NCBI GenBank assembly: GCA_963971225.1
Contig: OZ020267.1
Coordinates: forward strand, 120,149,891 to 120,213,890
From: Melieria omissa
Lineage: Eukaryota > Arthropoda > Insecta > Diptera > Ulidiidae
Length of the DNA: 64,000 nucleotides
Direction: 5' to 3'
Shown piece by piece: positions 43,370-53,558 of the stretch. Under the pieces are notes generated by a model. The model was not told the DNA's origin. It saw nothing but the letters and a program-made list of their open reading frames with translations, and ran no database searches. How positions within the stretch are numbered: position 1 is the stretch's first letter; the number at the start of each line of letters is the position of its first letter. The position numbers were made by a program, and so were the translations under genes.

Positions 43370-43897
43370 CACTGTGCGTGAAATTTACCCTAAAAAATTT
43401 AGACATGGGGGGACCTACTGAGTGACTTTTCTATAGGTATACTGAGTTCAGATCCACCAGCCGTTTGGCTGGATTGGCTCTAGTTTAAGAGAAATCCGAC
43501 TTTGAAGTTTGCTCATTATAGTCGAGTTCGTCGCTTAACGAACGTTCTAATATAAAATAATTCTATATAATTACATGACACTCATACGCCACGTTGCGCT
43601 GGGCAAAAATTCACATATCGCAATTACACAGTGTGAATGTATTTTTTTGGATTGGTGTCTTAAGCAAATTTGTTGGTCGTTAAAATATCTACAAACTTGC
43701 CGAAGACAATAAATCGATATTCGGAACGATTTAGGACCTATTAGCATTTGAAAATGAGCAAACTTCAAAGTCGGATGTCTCTTAAACTAGAGCCAATCCA
43801 GCCAAATGGCTGGTGGATCTCAACTCAGTATACCTATGAAAACTCGCTCTGTAAGTCCCCCCCCCCCCCCATGTCTGAATTTTCGACTTGCACAGTG
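43370..43897. mobile_element. Long-TIR MITE, family B, full copy
   Basis: Ends CACTGTGCGTGAAATTT and, inverted, CACTGTGCAAGTCGAAAATT. Arms stay complementary inward through AGACATGGGGGG, ACCTACTGAG, TATAGGTATACTGAGTT, CCAGCC-TTTGGCTGGATTGG, CTCTAGTTTAAGAGA and GACTTTGAAGTTTGCTCAT, about 150 bp per arm. The middle matches 9576-9944. The G-run is 6 long in the left arm (43407-43412), and the matching C-run is 14 long in the right (43857-43870). No transposase and no clear target duplication. The CACTGTG start recalls Transib-like or P-like ends, but this is not decisive. Confidence 0.75.
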
Positions 43898-46800
43898 TAA
43901 TCAAAGGTGCCCATATTGCGAAACTTCCAGCAACTAAAATAATAATTTTTAAACTTAGTTGTTTTAAGTATAAGAAACGAATTATGAGAGAACATTTTTA
44001 GAATTTTCCTGCTGTTTTGTTCTATCCTTGAATTAAATCTGATCATTATTGCATATTTTTCCTTTTCTGAGACATTAAAAGTGAAAAAAAACATCATGTC
44101 GTGGGCTTTGCGCTTAGGATCATTGTTTTGTTAGAAATATAAATTACCATGGCTTAGTTCAGCTTTAGGAATAAGTAAATAACCTGCTTTCGATTCAATA
44201 AAAATCGGTTTCCGATTCCTTTACCTGGCATTCATACCTGAACCATCTCACCACATCAGTTATGCCTTAGGACTCATAGGCATTTTTTTAAGAGACGTTA
44301 AAAATCCTTCTATGTCGCTTCGGTTTCGTTTCATCTCAACGCCTGGTTAGACCCTCGTTCTAGACTTTTCTCTACAATTGCCAAATATTTTTCAATACCT
44401 CGAGTGCTTCTGATGTACAGTGTCTGCAGTTATCGACCAAAAAAAATAAATGTTTTTCAGTAATGGAACTACCTCAGCCCTCGCAATGGGCTCTCAACAT
44501 GTGCTGATCACTCACTGACACTCGCTGTGATCTCCGACGGTGGCGCGCCCGAGTCCTTGCGAACTGGCGTGGGTACAATGCGCAGCTGCTTGGCAGCCCG
44601 CGGGCGAAACGATGTAATTGAAGCGTGTAACATTCGCCCATTCACTGCTTGTGCACCACACTCATGCCGACACAGAATGTGCACATGCGGCCGCAACGGA
44701 AAGTGTCGCTTCGCGTGCTGAAAGGATGTGCTTGCACATTTGTAAAAAGCGGCGACTGCATGCTGTGCCTGTTCTGAATTGAATGGCTTTCTTTTTCTTG
44801 TCGCGCCGCGCTTTGTCTTTGTGACAACGCCCCGTGCAGTGCGCTGCTGCCGCTGCACAGTGGAAAATCTAGGTCTGTTTCGGATCAAAAAGACGTTAAT
44901 TTTTATTTGAAATATATTCACTTAGGATGATTTTATTATTTTATGATTAATTGTTATGGCTTTACCTACAAAAATAATACATTTCAATCCACAATACAGA
45001 ACAGATATAAGTTTATTTGTATTCAATAAGTTTTGAAAAACGCTTAAAAACGCTTTTCCGTAATGAATGTTTATGATTTAATAAACGTAATGGAGCTAAA
45101 AACACTGTCATACATTTGAAGAAAGGTTTAACTTTTCAACTTCGTTGGTGCAAACCATTTCTGATATGCGATTGTCCAGGCGTTTCCCAATGTGCTACGT
45201 GCCGCCACTGATGATGATGACTATGGCAACAGCGACGACGAGGATGCTCCCGCTGCCGGTTAACGCTGAAGTTAAAATGTTCCTTCGCTGTTTCGTGGTG
45301 GTGGTGTCGCTTTTTTGCATTTCTCCAGCAAAGTCGCTTTTGTTTTAGTGTTGTCAATGGGCAGGGCCGAGTGCTTTACTGTGCGTTCTCAATGTAAAAT
45401 GTGCGTTCAAAACGGTCAAAAGAAGCAATCAAGCTGAAAAATCGCCCAACACACATTCAACGCGGCCGAATGCTGACCCCACCAACAGTGGCCAGTGGGC
45501 GTTGGGGGCGGTGGACATGGGCGCTTGAATGAGGACACAAATTCTCTTTGAATTGTTGATTTTGTGAATTGAGCGTTGATGCTGATAAACAAACAAACAC
45601 ACACACACAAGCGCGCGCGCACGAATGCATTAATATTCTAGCATGTCGAGGGACAGAGCGCCAAGTGCTGACGGGTTAATTGAATGGGGGCAAGGAGTGG
45701 GCAACCGAGTTGCAGTTTCACCACTGCAGATTGTACAATTGCGCGGATTAATGCGCTTCCCGTTCGAGATTGTGTTTTTGCTGCTTTTTTATGAACGCCT
45801 CCTCTCATTAGAAAGTACTGGACTGTCTGAATTGGGCGCTAAATATCTGCAATAAGTATTAGGAAGTTTATTGTACAATTTTAGTTCTTATGAGAGTATA
45901 ATGAATTTTAACTAGAAAATTGCAAAAGTCGTGCTTTATAATTACTCCTAAGCAATTCCACTAAATTTTTGCAAATATATTGCTACCAAATTTTTCCTGC
46001 CCATTAACTGCCACCTGGAATGTCAATTAAAAATTTTATGATAGCCGCGCTGCGCCTGCCGACTATGCGAAAGGATAATCGAGTTTTGCGGTCTCCTGTC
46101 TCCACAGTAAAACCCCTCGGCCAGCACTAGACGAGACCCTGCGAAGGCGGTGGGTGGCAGCATTTCGGCTGCAACTAATGACAATTGCCGGCTGCCATTT
46201 GTGAGAAAATCGAATAGCAAACTTTCAAACTACGAAAATCATTTCTTAAACGACATATTTTGGCATATTTTCGGCGTTGGCCGTAAATCGAAAATGTGTC
46301 TTCGTGTGTGGCTACACTGTATCGACGTCTGTGTGTGTGCGTGTACGACTGCAAGGGCAGCAAAACTTTTAATTGTCTCATTTGCAAAAGTCCAACGAAA
46401 ATAAAGCCATAAAGCATTCGTAATTTCTTTGGCGCTGGACTTTCTCTTTCGCCTGACCTTTGGCCGCAGCATGCACGAGGCATTTGCGCAGCCAACCAGC
46501 AAAATTATAGCACAGCAGCAATTCCTTCCAAGTGAAGGAAAAAGGAACTCATCCAAAGAGTTGTTTGTGCGTTTGTTTAGTTGTTTGTTTATTTGCTTGT
46601 GCGTCCTGTTTGTTTGCTGGTTGCTCGAGCGCTGACTGCTCTGGCCATTTGTTTGTGGCCGTTAGTGATTGTTGGCTGCTGATTTTGTTGTTTTAATGTG
46701 CTAGTGTTTATTTTGATTGCGGTGCTGCATTGCTCGCAGCAAGTGCCGCCCTTCACTTCGACAAGGCAGGTGAGAGGACAAGGACGAAGTTGTCTAATTG

Positions 46801-47601
46801 TTATCCGAGGATTGTGTGAAAATAATAATCACGTAACTTGTATTGGATTGATTCAATTTAAGGCAGTTTTTGAATACGTATATTATAAAAAATTAACAAT
46901 AATATTAAAAAAATTCATTTCAGATCACAGTAGCCTTTTGTATAAAGACCCAACGAATACATGTGAAATGAAAACCTGAAAAGTGGAACTGGGCTGGAAC
47001 TGAAGACACTCTCAAGTCTACTGAAATACCTAAGCAAATAGGGATCGCTTGACTGGAAAACGAAAAAATCCTGTTTTAGAAAGGGTGTTGGGTGGGCACT
47101 TGCAATATTTCAAAGGGTTAATTTGTTATTTCGAAGCAACATCATTTCTGAGAACTATTTTACTCAAAACCAGAGGTGGCTTTCCGTAATTCGATACTCG
47201 ATCATCGTTGGCTGGACACATCGATTATATATCGAACGCTCAACGAGTGCCCCTCTTCTCAAAGGTTTTAAGTGGGACATGTCTTGAAAATACTGGCGCA
47301 GCGTTTCTTACATTGACGGAGTTTGACTTTCTTCACTTTAAATGTCATATAGCTAATGCCGATGATCAATTTTGATATGACTTCTGAATGCAAGAAATTA
47401 AATATGAGAATCGGATAGTCGTACAATTGCAGAACAAAAACATTTGTGCTTGAAAAGAACTAAAAAGATGTAAAACTAATAAAAACCCGTTGAGATTTTC
47501 CACAAACCCGTACAAATGCACCGACTGAAACAAGTTCCCAACGACATCGTATGGTTTAGTCTGTCGTTCCATACCATAACGAGGCTCTCTTTTTTCCTTG
47601 T
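43898..47601. other. Unique DNA, GC-richer at 44.5-44.9 and 45.1-46.7 kb
   Basis: No gene is recognised. Contains a CA/CG alternating run at 45595-45622. Frames such as 44508-44921 minus (137 codons), 46175-46495 minus and 46150-46404 plus overlap antisense frames and show no domain. The solitary AAAGGGTTAA at 47113 resembles a TTAA-type MITE end without a partner. Confidence 0.4.
45595..45622. repeat. CA then CG alternating purine-pyrimidine run
   Basis: About seven CA units pass into AAG and then GCGCGCGCGCAC. Such alternating runs can take up Z-DNA. Confidence 0.85.
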
Positions 47602-47826
47602 TCACTCCTCTCGGGAGCATGGGGCCTCCACAAGACTCTGCCATCGTACACAATTCGCGGCTGTTCTTTTTGCGTCGTCCCATGTAGTGTTGACAGCGGC
47701 TAGTTCGCATAGAGTCTACCTTCTCCAGATGTTCTTTGGCCGACCGCGACTTCTGCTCCCTTGCAGGTTCCAGTCTATGGCCATTATCGTGATGCTGTCG
47801 ACTAGTTTCCTTAGTGTGTGACCTAC
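47602..47826 (-). pseudogene. 3' end of a non-LTR retrotransposon, second lineage
   Basis: Minus-strand translation from about 47826 reads VGHTLRKLVDSITIMAIDWN, then LQGSRSRGRPKNIWRR, a stop, TLCELAAVNTTWDDAKRTAA, NCVRWQSLVEAPCSREE and a stop at 47602-47604. GH-x-LRK...ALxW-x-P-x-G-x-R-x-RGRPK-x-TWRR...ELxxxxxTWxxAKxxAAxRxxWxxLVxAPC is the C-terminal tail of a different insect LINE ORF2 group from the other copies (TWRR/APC type instead of NWRR). One in-frame stop otherwise leaves an open frame, so decay is modest. The catalytic domains are absent. Confidence 0.8.
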
Positions 47827-48962
47827 CTAACGCCATTTTCTGCAATTTATCTGCCTCAGGTTGGGCTCATCCTCAGCAAGCTTCCACAGTGCATCGTTGC
47901 TGATTGTCTAGAGGCAAAATATTCTGCAGAGACTCTTAAGTTAGCATAAATATTTGGAGTTTTAAATTATAGAAATAACAGTTTTCAGTTCTGTGAACAA
48001 ATGCACAATGGCTCATTATAGAAATTCGCTATTTTCAAAGACAATTTACTGCACTCCCCTCAACGTTCCACACACAACTCAACAAAAACCAGAATTTGCC
48101 GAACTGCATTGCGCCAACAACCGGCCAACCGGAATCACTGCCATTTGCACTCATTGCCACCTCAGCTTTCAAATGGATAAAACTCAATTAAGCAATTGCC
48201 TAGCGGTTTCCTTAAGATTCGAGGTGGAAGAGCGCGTGTTAAAATCTTTATTGAAGCCAACAGGTAAACTTTCCAACTTCGCTCGGGTAGACAAAACATT
48301 TGCTTGGTGTTTGTGTATTGAACTTGCACTCGGCGTTCTGTGTGCTAACACTTAAGCTGCCCGCTTGGTGCGATGCAATCGCAACTTCCTTCGAAGAATG
48401 TGTGCCGGGCTGCACCAACTATCGCCCAGCACTGTGGGTCAGATTAGGCGTCGGGTTCCATATTTTATGAGAGTGAGACTCGAGGCAATTGCGCAAACAT
48501 TTCCGCACATTGCAATTACAGCACAGCGCTGCGGCGCAGTTGTGGTGAAAAATAGATGCCGTCATTAACATTGACACCAGCACGAGTAGCGGCAGAAGCA
48601 AGCAAGCACGGAGTCAGACAAAGACAAGCAAGTCGATGGCATCGTTGCGGCGTTGATGATTGCCTTTCGTTGGTGCTGCAGCTGGTTAACTGCTCAAAGG
48701 CGTTCTTTAGGCGTGAGTGCAATTTAGCATGAAGAGCGCCAGCCGCCAACAATGGCCACAAATTTCAATGAATGGCTCGCTGCACATGCCCAGGTTCGCA
48801 CACTTCGGAGGGTGGCGCGCCTCACAGCCGCAGCTGTCGCCGAGTGCATTGAAACGGCTGCCTCCCTTTGCCGGCGAGAAGCTGTTGTAAAATTCACGTA
48901 TGTATATTCCCAGCAAGAAATTTGGTAATTTGACTTTTGTTATATATACAATGTATAATGTA
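47827..48962. other. Unique DNA, no gene seen
   Basis: A 120-codon plus-strand frame at 47993-48355 has a possible C-x2-C pair (ICTHCHL) but nothing more. The 48.36-48.9 kb part is GC-rich with overlapping frames. A short TATATATACA patch lies next to the mariner insertion at 48963. Confidence 0.4.
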
Positions 48963-49900
48963 TTGGATGAGTGCATAAGTTCGTGCCCGATTTGAAGTAA
49001 AAACTAAAATTGAAATTTTTCAAAACAAAATCTTTATTAATCAATTATGTATTCGACATCATGTTCGGCGATCCACTCCCAACGACCAATCAACTTACGG
49101 ATGCCGGATTCATAAAAATCACGCGTTTTTTCGTTAAAAAAGAGGACAAGATGGTTTTTAACGTCGTCCACGGCTTTAAATCTTTTTCCATTCAAATTGT
49201 TCTGCAATGATCGGAATAAGTGGTAATCAGAAGGCGCGATGTCTGGTGAATATGGAGGATGTGACATGATTTCCCAGTTCATCTGCTTCAGTTTGGACAG
49301 AGTCGGTTTTGCAACATGTGGTCTGGCGTTGTCGTGGTGGAAGAGGACTCCTTTGCGATTGGCCAAAATCGGACGGTTTTTTTCAATTGCTTTCTTTAAT
49401 TGGGCCAATTGCTGACAATACTTATTCGCGGTAATCGTTTTGCCAACGGGCAAGAGCTTAAAATATATCACTCCTCGGATATCCCACCAAACACACAGCA
49501 ACACCTGCATCGGATGCAATCCACCTTTGGAGACCGTTTCCGTCTTCTCGTGTGCCATGTTCATGTTTATCATGTTCGTTTTCGTTGGACATTGTTGTAC
49601 AGGATCCATTTATCGTCACCTGTCAGACCGATCCAGAAAAGGCTCATTTTTGATACGTCGAAGCAAAGAAATGGCTGTTGTTACACGGTCCACTTTATTT
49701 TTTTCACTCAACTGATGCGGCACCCAAGTATCGAGCTTTAAAGTGTACCCAACCTTTTTTAAATGACGAAATGCAGTTGATCTTGGAAGTGAAACCTCAC
49801 AAGTGTCATAGGAGAGGTGAGTGCATTCTTGAAAAGTGACTGTCTGGCATGAATTTTGTTTTTCGCGGCCTGAACTTGAAATCATGGATCTAGACAAGAT
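48963..49900 (-). mobile_element. 5'-truncated mariner, irritans-like
   Basis: The 3' end lies at 48963 after TA: TTGGATGAGTGCATAAGTTC, continuing GTGC, the typical inverted repeat of this group (...CATAAGTTCGTGC). The matching end expected near 50.2 kb was not found, so the 5' part is lost at about 49900. The remaining about 940 bp encode most of a transposase in at least two frames (49037-49897). Confidence 0.85.
49037..49897 (-). pseudogene. Mariner transposase with frameshifts (irritans-like, DD34D)
   Basis: Frame one (49897-49616) holds the end of the DNA-binding domain: SLPRSTAFRHLKKVGYTLKL, WVPHQLSEKNKVDRVT, KNEPFLDR. A shift near 49625 leads to LTGDDKWILYNNVQRKRT, the first catalytic Asp (usual TGDEKW, here D for E), then a stop. 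Frame three (49609-49037) continues SKGGLHPMQVLLCVWWDIRG, VLFHHDNARPHVA (second Asp) and HPPYSPDIAPSDYHLF (third Asp). There are 34 residues between the second and third Asp, so DD34D. It ends IAEHDVEYIID and a stop at 49037, 74 bp before the inverted repeat. All three catalytic residues are still readable, but the frames are broken and the N-terminus is gone. Confidence 0.85.
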
Positions 49901-52402
49901 GTGGTTTCAGGTAGAGAGCCAACCGATGTTTAGTCTTTTGCAGCCAAGAATCCGAGTCGTTTAGTTTCCAAGTTAGTTAACAGAGTTGGATTTTTTTTGC
50001 GAAATATCATATTCAATCGTGCAGGCAATCCCCTGACTCTTGAACAATTAAAAGCAACATTGGTGAAGTCATGGAGGAAAGTGAACCCAAACGGATCGAA
50101 TGAAGTAAAAAGCTAATTTAAAATATAATGGCAATTTGCATGAAACACATCAATAGAAATCCATTTCCCCAGAAATCTGAATTGCAAGTATGCTTTATTT
50201 AACTCTAAGTCTATTTAAAAATAAAAATACATTTCCTACTGGGTTCGCATTATTTTTCCTACTGGGTTACGTTTCTGCCAAAGAATAAGTTTGCGTGGAG
50301 ACGGAAACTTAATAAAATTGTTACTTCTTGCCTAACGCTTTTGGGCTATTTGTTGATGTGGTTGTATGAGCATTAGCGAGTGTTTGTGTGTGTGTGTGAG
50401 TCGCATGCGTGTGCCGTCGGTTGTTTCCTTTGCATACAAACGTCGCTGCCGGGCTGCTCCTGTTCCGTCAGCCACTGGCCAGGAGTATCTCTCATCTTAA
50501 GCGAGTGTTTCTTTTGTGCTGCTCCGTCGCTGTTCCGCAGCTAATGCATCTGAACTTCCTATCGTGGCAAAGGAGCAAACAACCGGCCGGGGGCGGGCCA
50601 GGGAATGGGAGAATGCAATTTTAATTTGTGGACATTAGTTGCCATTACCACCCACCCGGCCCACCTCACTTTATCTGATTGCTCTTTTCGTTGTTCGCTA
50701 CGTGCTCGGTTCTTTTGTTGTTTGTCGTGTGGTTGCTGGGCCTTCTTTAGCTGCGTGGTGTGCAGGTTGGTTGTTGTCTTAATTACTGCGTTGCATGTCT
50801 TGTAATACCCGGAAGAGCAGTTTTTCTTCCAGTTCTTTGCCGCATCTCTTTCCCGCTGCACTTTTCCCCACACTTTTTTCGTGCTCGTCACCGTTCTCGT
50901 TGTTGTTGTTGCTGTTTGTGAACGTTGATAATACTCCTTGCGCCGGGCTGACTGGTTTGCAGTGCTCAGGTCCATCGCCGTCGATGTTTTTGCGCTCGCT
51001 GCATGTTGACATTGCGCATGGCTTTCTTACTTCATATAGTATACAGTTGCTTTGCTTGTTCACTATTTGTTTGTTTCTTTGACTTAAATATTGTTGTTTA
51101 ATTAACTACATTGTGCACTACACCGTACACAAAAAAAACCGTACATAGCAAGTTTACTTGCTGTGCTCAAGAAGCTTTGGGCTTCTCAGTGTTCGTTTGA
51201 GAACAAAGCGCAATAAAAGCCATTAACTGAAATGAGATGGCATGCGCTAATCACACGAATATGGAGCGAAAAATGCTTAGAGGGTCTTCCATTCTCGTAA
51301 AATTGTTCCCAGCCGGTATTACATAATATAATGAAATGAGCCAAACTCAGCCACGTGGGCACGATGGTCCTAGTACTCTGGCACACTGGTACCAAGGCTC
51401 GCAACCGGCCAGGATAAAACAATGATTACTGCGCATTACATTTACTTGTGTCTCCAATAGACCCTATTAAGGGGGTAGTCAGGTAGAATCGACCATATTT
51501 TTAAATAATTTTTTTTCATACAAATTTGTATTCCAAAATTTCCAAAAATTTTTTCTAAATTTTCGTTTATATCCGGGGGAGATATGGGCAACCGGAAGAC
51601 GCCAATTTTCAAATCTGGCTGACAGTACAGGGATAAGTTGGTTTCCGGCGAAAAGTAGGGTCGAATTTCTGTTTACGGTCGCCGCCCTAGCCACAAGCCA
51701 CAACCGACCTTGGCACTTATCTGAGAAAAAAAACACGAATTCGAAGTGCTATTGCGGTTCTCACAGGACAATGTCTTATTGGTAACAACACAAAAGATTT
51801 TAGTGCATTATGAAATGAAGTTGCAAAGGCACGCAGGAGGCAATGATTATCCGACACAATTGTCTCAAACTCAAGCAAGAAAATGGGGTTCTAGTTAGAA
51901 GCTGGCGTACCTTATTTTCAATTTGATTTGTGTGTGTTTCCTTCACCGAAATGTGCATTAAGTATATGAAACAATTGGATTAACTAATTTGAAACATTTA
52001 TTGTTGCTAACGTCGTCCATGTATGTGGCAGGCCGCCACACCTTTTTTGCATTGTGTGTGGCTTTTCATTCACCGCAAACGAATCGAATCAGTGCCACGT
52101 TGTGTCCTTTTTAGCTATTCCGTTTCCACTTTGCTCTGCTCTATGCAGCGATTTTCATTTTTCATAAAGTGCGTCCTTGGTCGAGCTGCACTTTCGTCAC
52201 TTCAAAATTCAATGAATATTTCCAGCACACTTGTTCAACAGCACAAAACAACGGGGACATTCATTGCCGAGCAAACAATTCCATTGCATCGCCTCGAGGT
52301 CGCGATGATTATTTTATTAGCGTTATTCGCATTGTTGGCTGCACTCGCTGCAAGTGCGATGCGAGCTGTGCTTGTTCGGCAATCGTATCCTTCTATACAT
52401 AC
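49901..52402. other. Unique DNA, GC-rich at 50.3-51.1 and 52.0-52.4 kb
   Basis: Near 50010-50115 a plus frame gives NRAGNPLTLEQLKATLVKSW, which recalls the C-terminal LxxLKxAIxxEW segment of Tc1-type transposases (weak). A small direct repeat TTTCCTACTGGGTT lies at about 50233 and 50257. A GT run is at about 50386-50398. Near 51470, TTAAGGGGGTAGTCAGG looks like one TTAA-type end. The 161-codon frame at 52023-52508 has a hydrophobic segment (MIILLALFALLAALAA) but runs into the hAT at 52411 and is not supported. Confidence 0.35.
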
Positions 52403-52410
52403 ATACATAT

Positions 52411-53550
52411 TAGGGATAGCAATTTTTTGCCATTTTGCGATCCCGGGATTTTCGGGATTGAAAAGTCAAATCCCGGGATCCCGGGATTTAATCCCGGGAT
52501 TCATATAACAAATTTTTTAATAAAACAATTTTCCCGAATTGCATAAATACTTGTTTATAATATATTTATCATAAAAATGGACACATTTTAATCACATTTG
52601 GGTAGTTTCAAGATTTTTTATCTTGAATTTAATCACATTTTGTTTAACCCTTCAATTCCCATGTCCAAAATAGTGAAAAAGAAAATTTTCTTTTTAAATA
52701 AAAGAGCTTAGATTAGACGTTTGGATAAGACAAAAAAATACATAAAAAATGTTTAAACTACCCTCATTTTTATATTGAAAGAAACCACACAAACTCGCAC
52801 TGCTTTAATTACGCGTGAAACAAATGAATAAATTTTACAAATGACGTATCGCTAGTGTTGGTAGGAAAATTAAATAAACAAGTACTACTAATTGACTTTG
52901 CTATACAAGTGTTAGAATTTTAAAATAAAAACCTATGTGGTAGGAAAACAAATATTAAGCATCTGTCACCTACAGGTGACACTGGGAATTGAAGAGTTAA
53001 CTTAAAAGTTTTTCATTTGACATTTAACTTCAGTTTCATAGCATTTTGTTTTATCCAAAAATGACACTTAAACATAACTTATTACTTTGCAACCGATGTA
53101 TCATAAAGTGCATATATATGCATATTTGATAAAAAAATAAAATAGTTAATTTGTTTGTGCTTTTAGTTTTACTTCGATTATTTCGATAAAAAAGTTAAGC
53201 GTTTTGATTAACTAAAAACTGAGATCTTAAAAATACAAAGGCATTAAGTGTTTTTTTCTCTTATCTAGAGCGAAATTTATTTCAAATGAACCCTGCTGAA
53301 GAGAAACATCCTTCAGATTCAACACTTGTTGGTTGAATGCTTAGTAAATAATCATAAGCCTTTTGCAAAAGACGCACTCTATCCCCTCCCTTCTCCCTCA
53401 AATAAGGAATTGGGTTTTTGTGCCTTAAAATTTATTTCATTTGAACTTTGAAGCATCTTTTGCAATCCCGAAAATCCCGGGATAAAAGAATTTGAATCCC
53501 GGGATTTTCGGGACTGGAAAAAGTCCGGGATCCCGGGATTGCGATGCCTA
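52411..53550. mobile_element. Non-autonomous hAT element with CCCGGGAT sub-terminal array
   Basis: The 8 bp duplication ATACATAT stands at 52403-52410 and 53551-53558. The left end TAGGGATAGCAATTTTTTGC and the right end inverted TAGGCATCGCAATCCCGGGA share TAGGSATMGCAAT. Each end is followed by clustered CCCGGGAT/ATCCCGGG words (about five within 90 bp on the left, four within 80 bp on the right), the kind of repeated site hAT transposases bind. Length is 1140 bp including a 349 bp MITE at 52648-52996. No transposase frame remains. Confidence 0.9.
52648..52996. mobile_element. TTAA-flanked MITE nested inside the hAT
   Basis: TTAA (52644-52647) then CCCTTCAATTCCCATGTC. The right end inverted reads CTCTTCAATTCCCAGTGTC, then TTAA (52997-53000). 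About 18 bp of inverted repeat have two to three mismatches. Inside the right end is the palindrome TGTCACCTACAGGTGACA. It is non-coding and piggyBac-like by target and end, but the sequence is unrelated to families A and D in the window beyond the CCCT start. Confidence 0.85.
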
Positions 53551-53558
53551 ATACATAT

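Noticed and set aside
52023..52508. 161-codon frame with a membrane-like segment
   Set aside because: It runs into the hAT at 52411, so its last third is transposon DNA, and its start has no supporting context.
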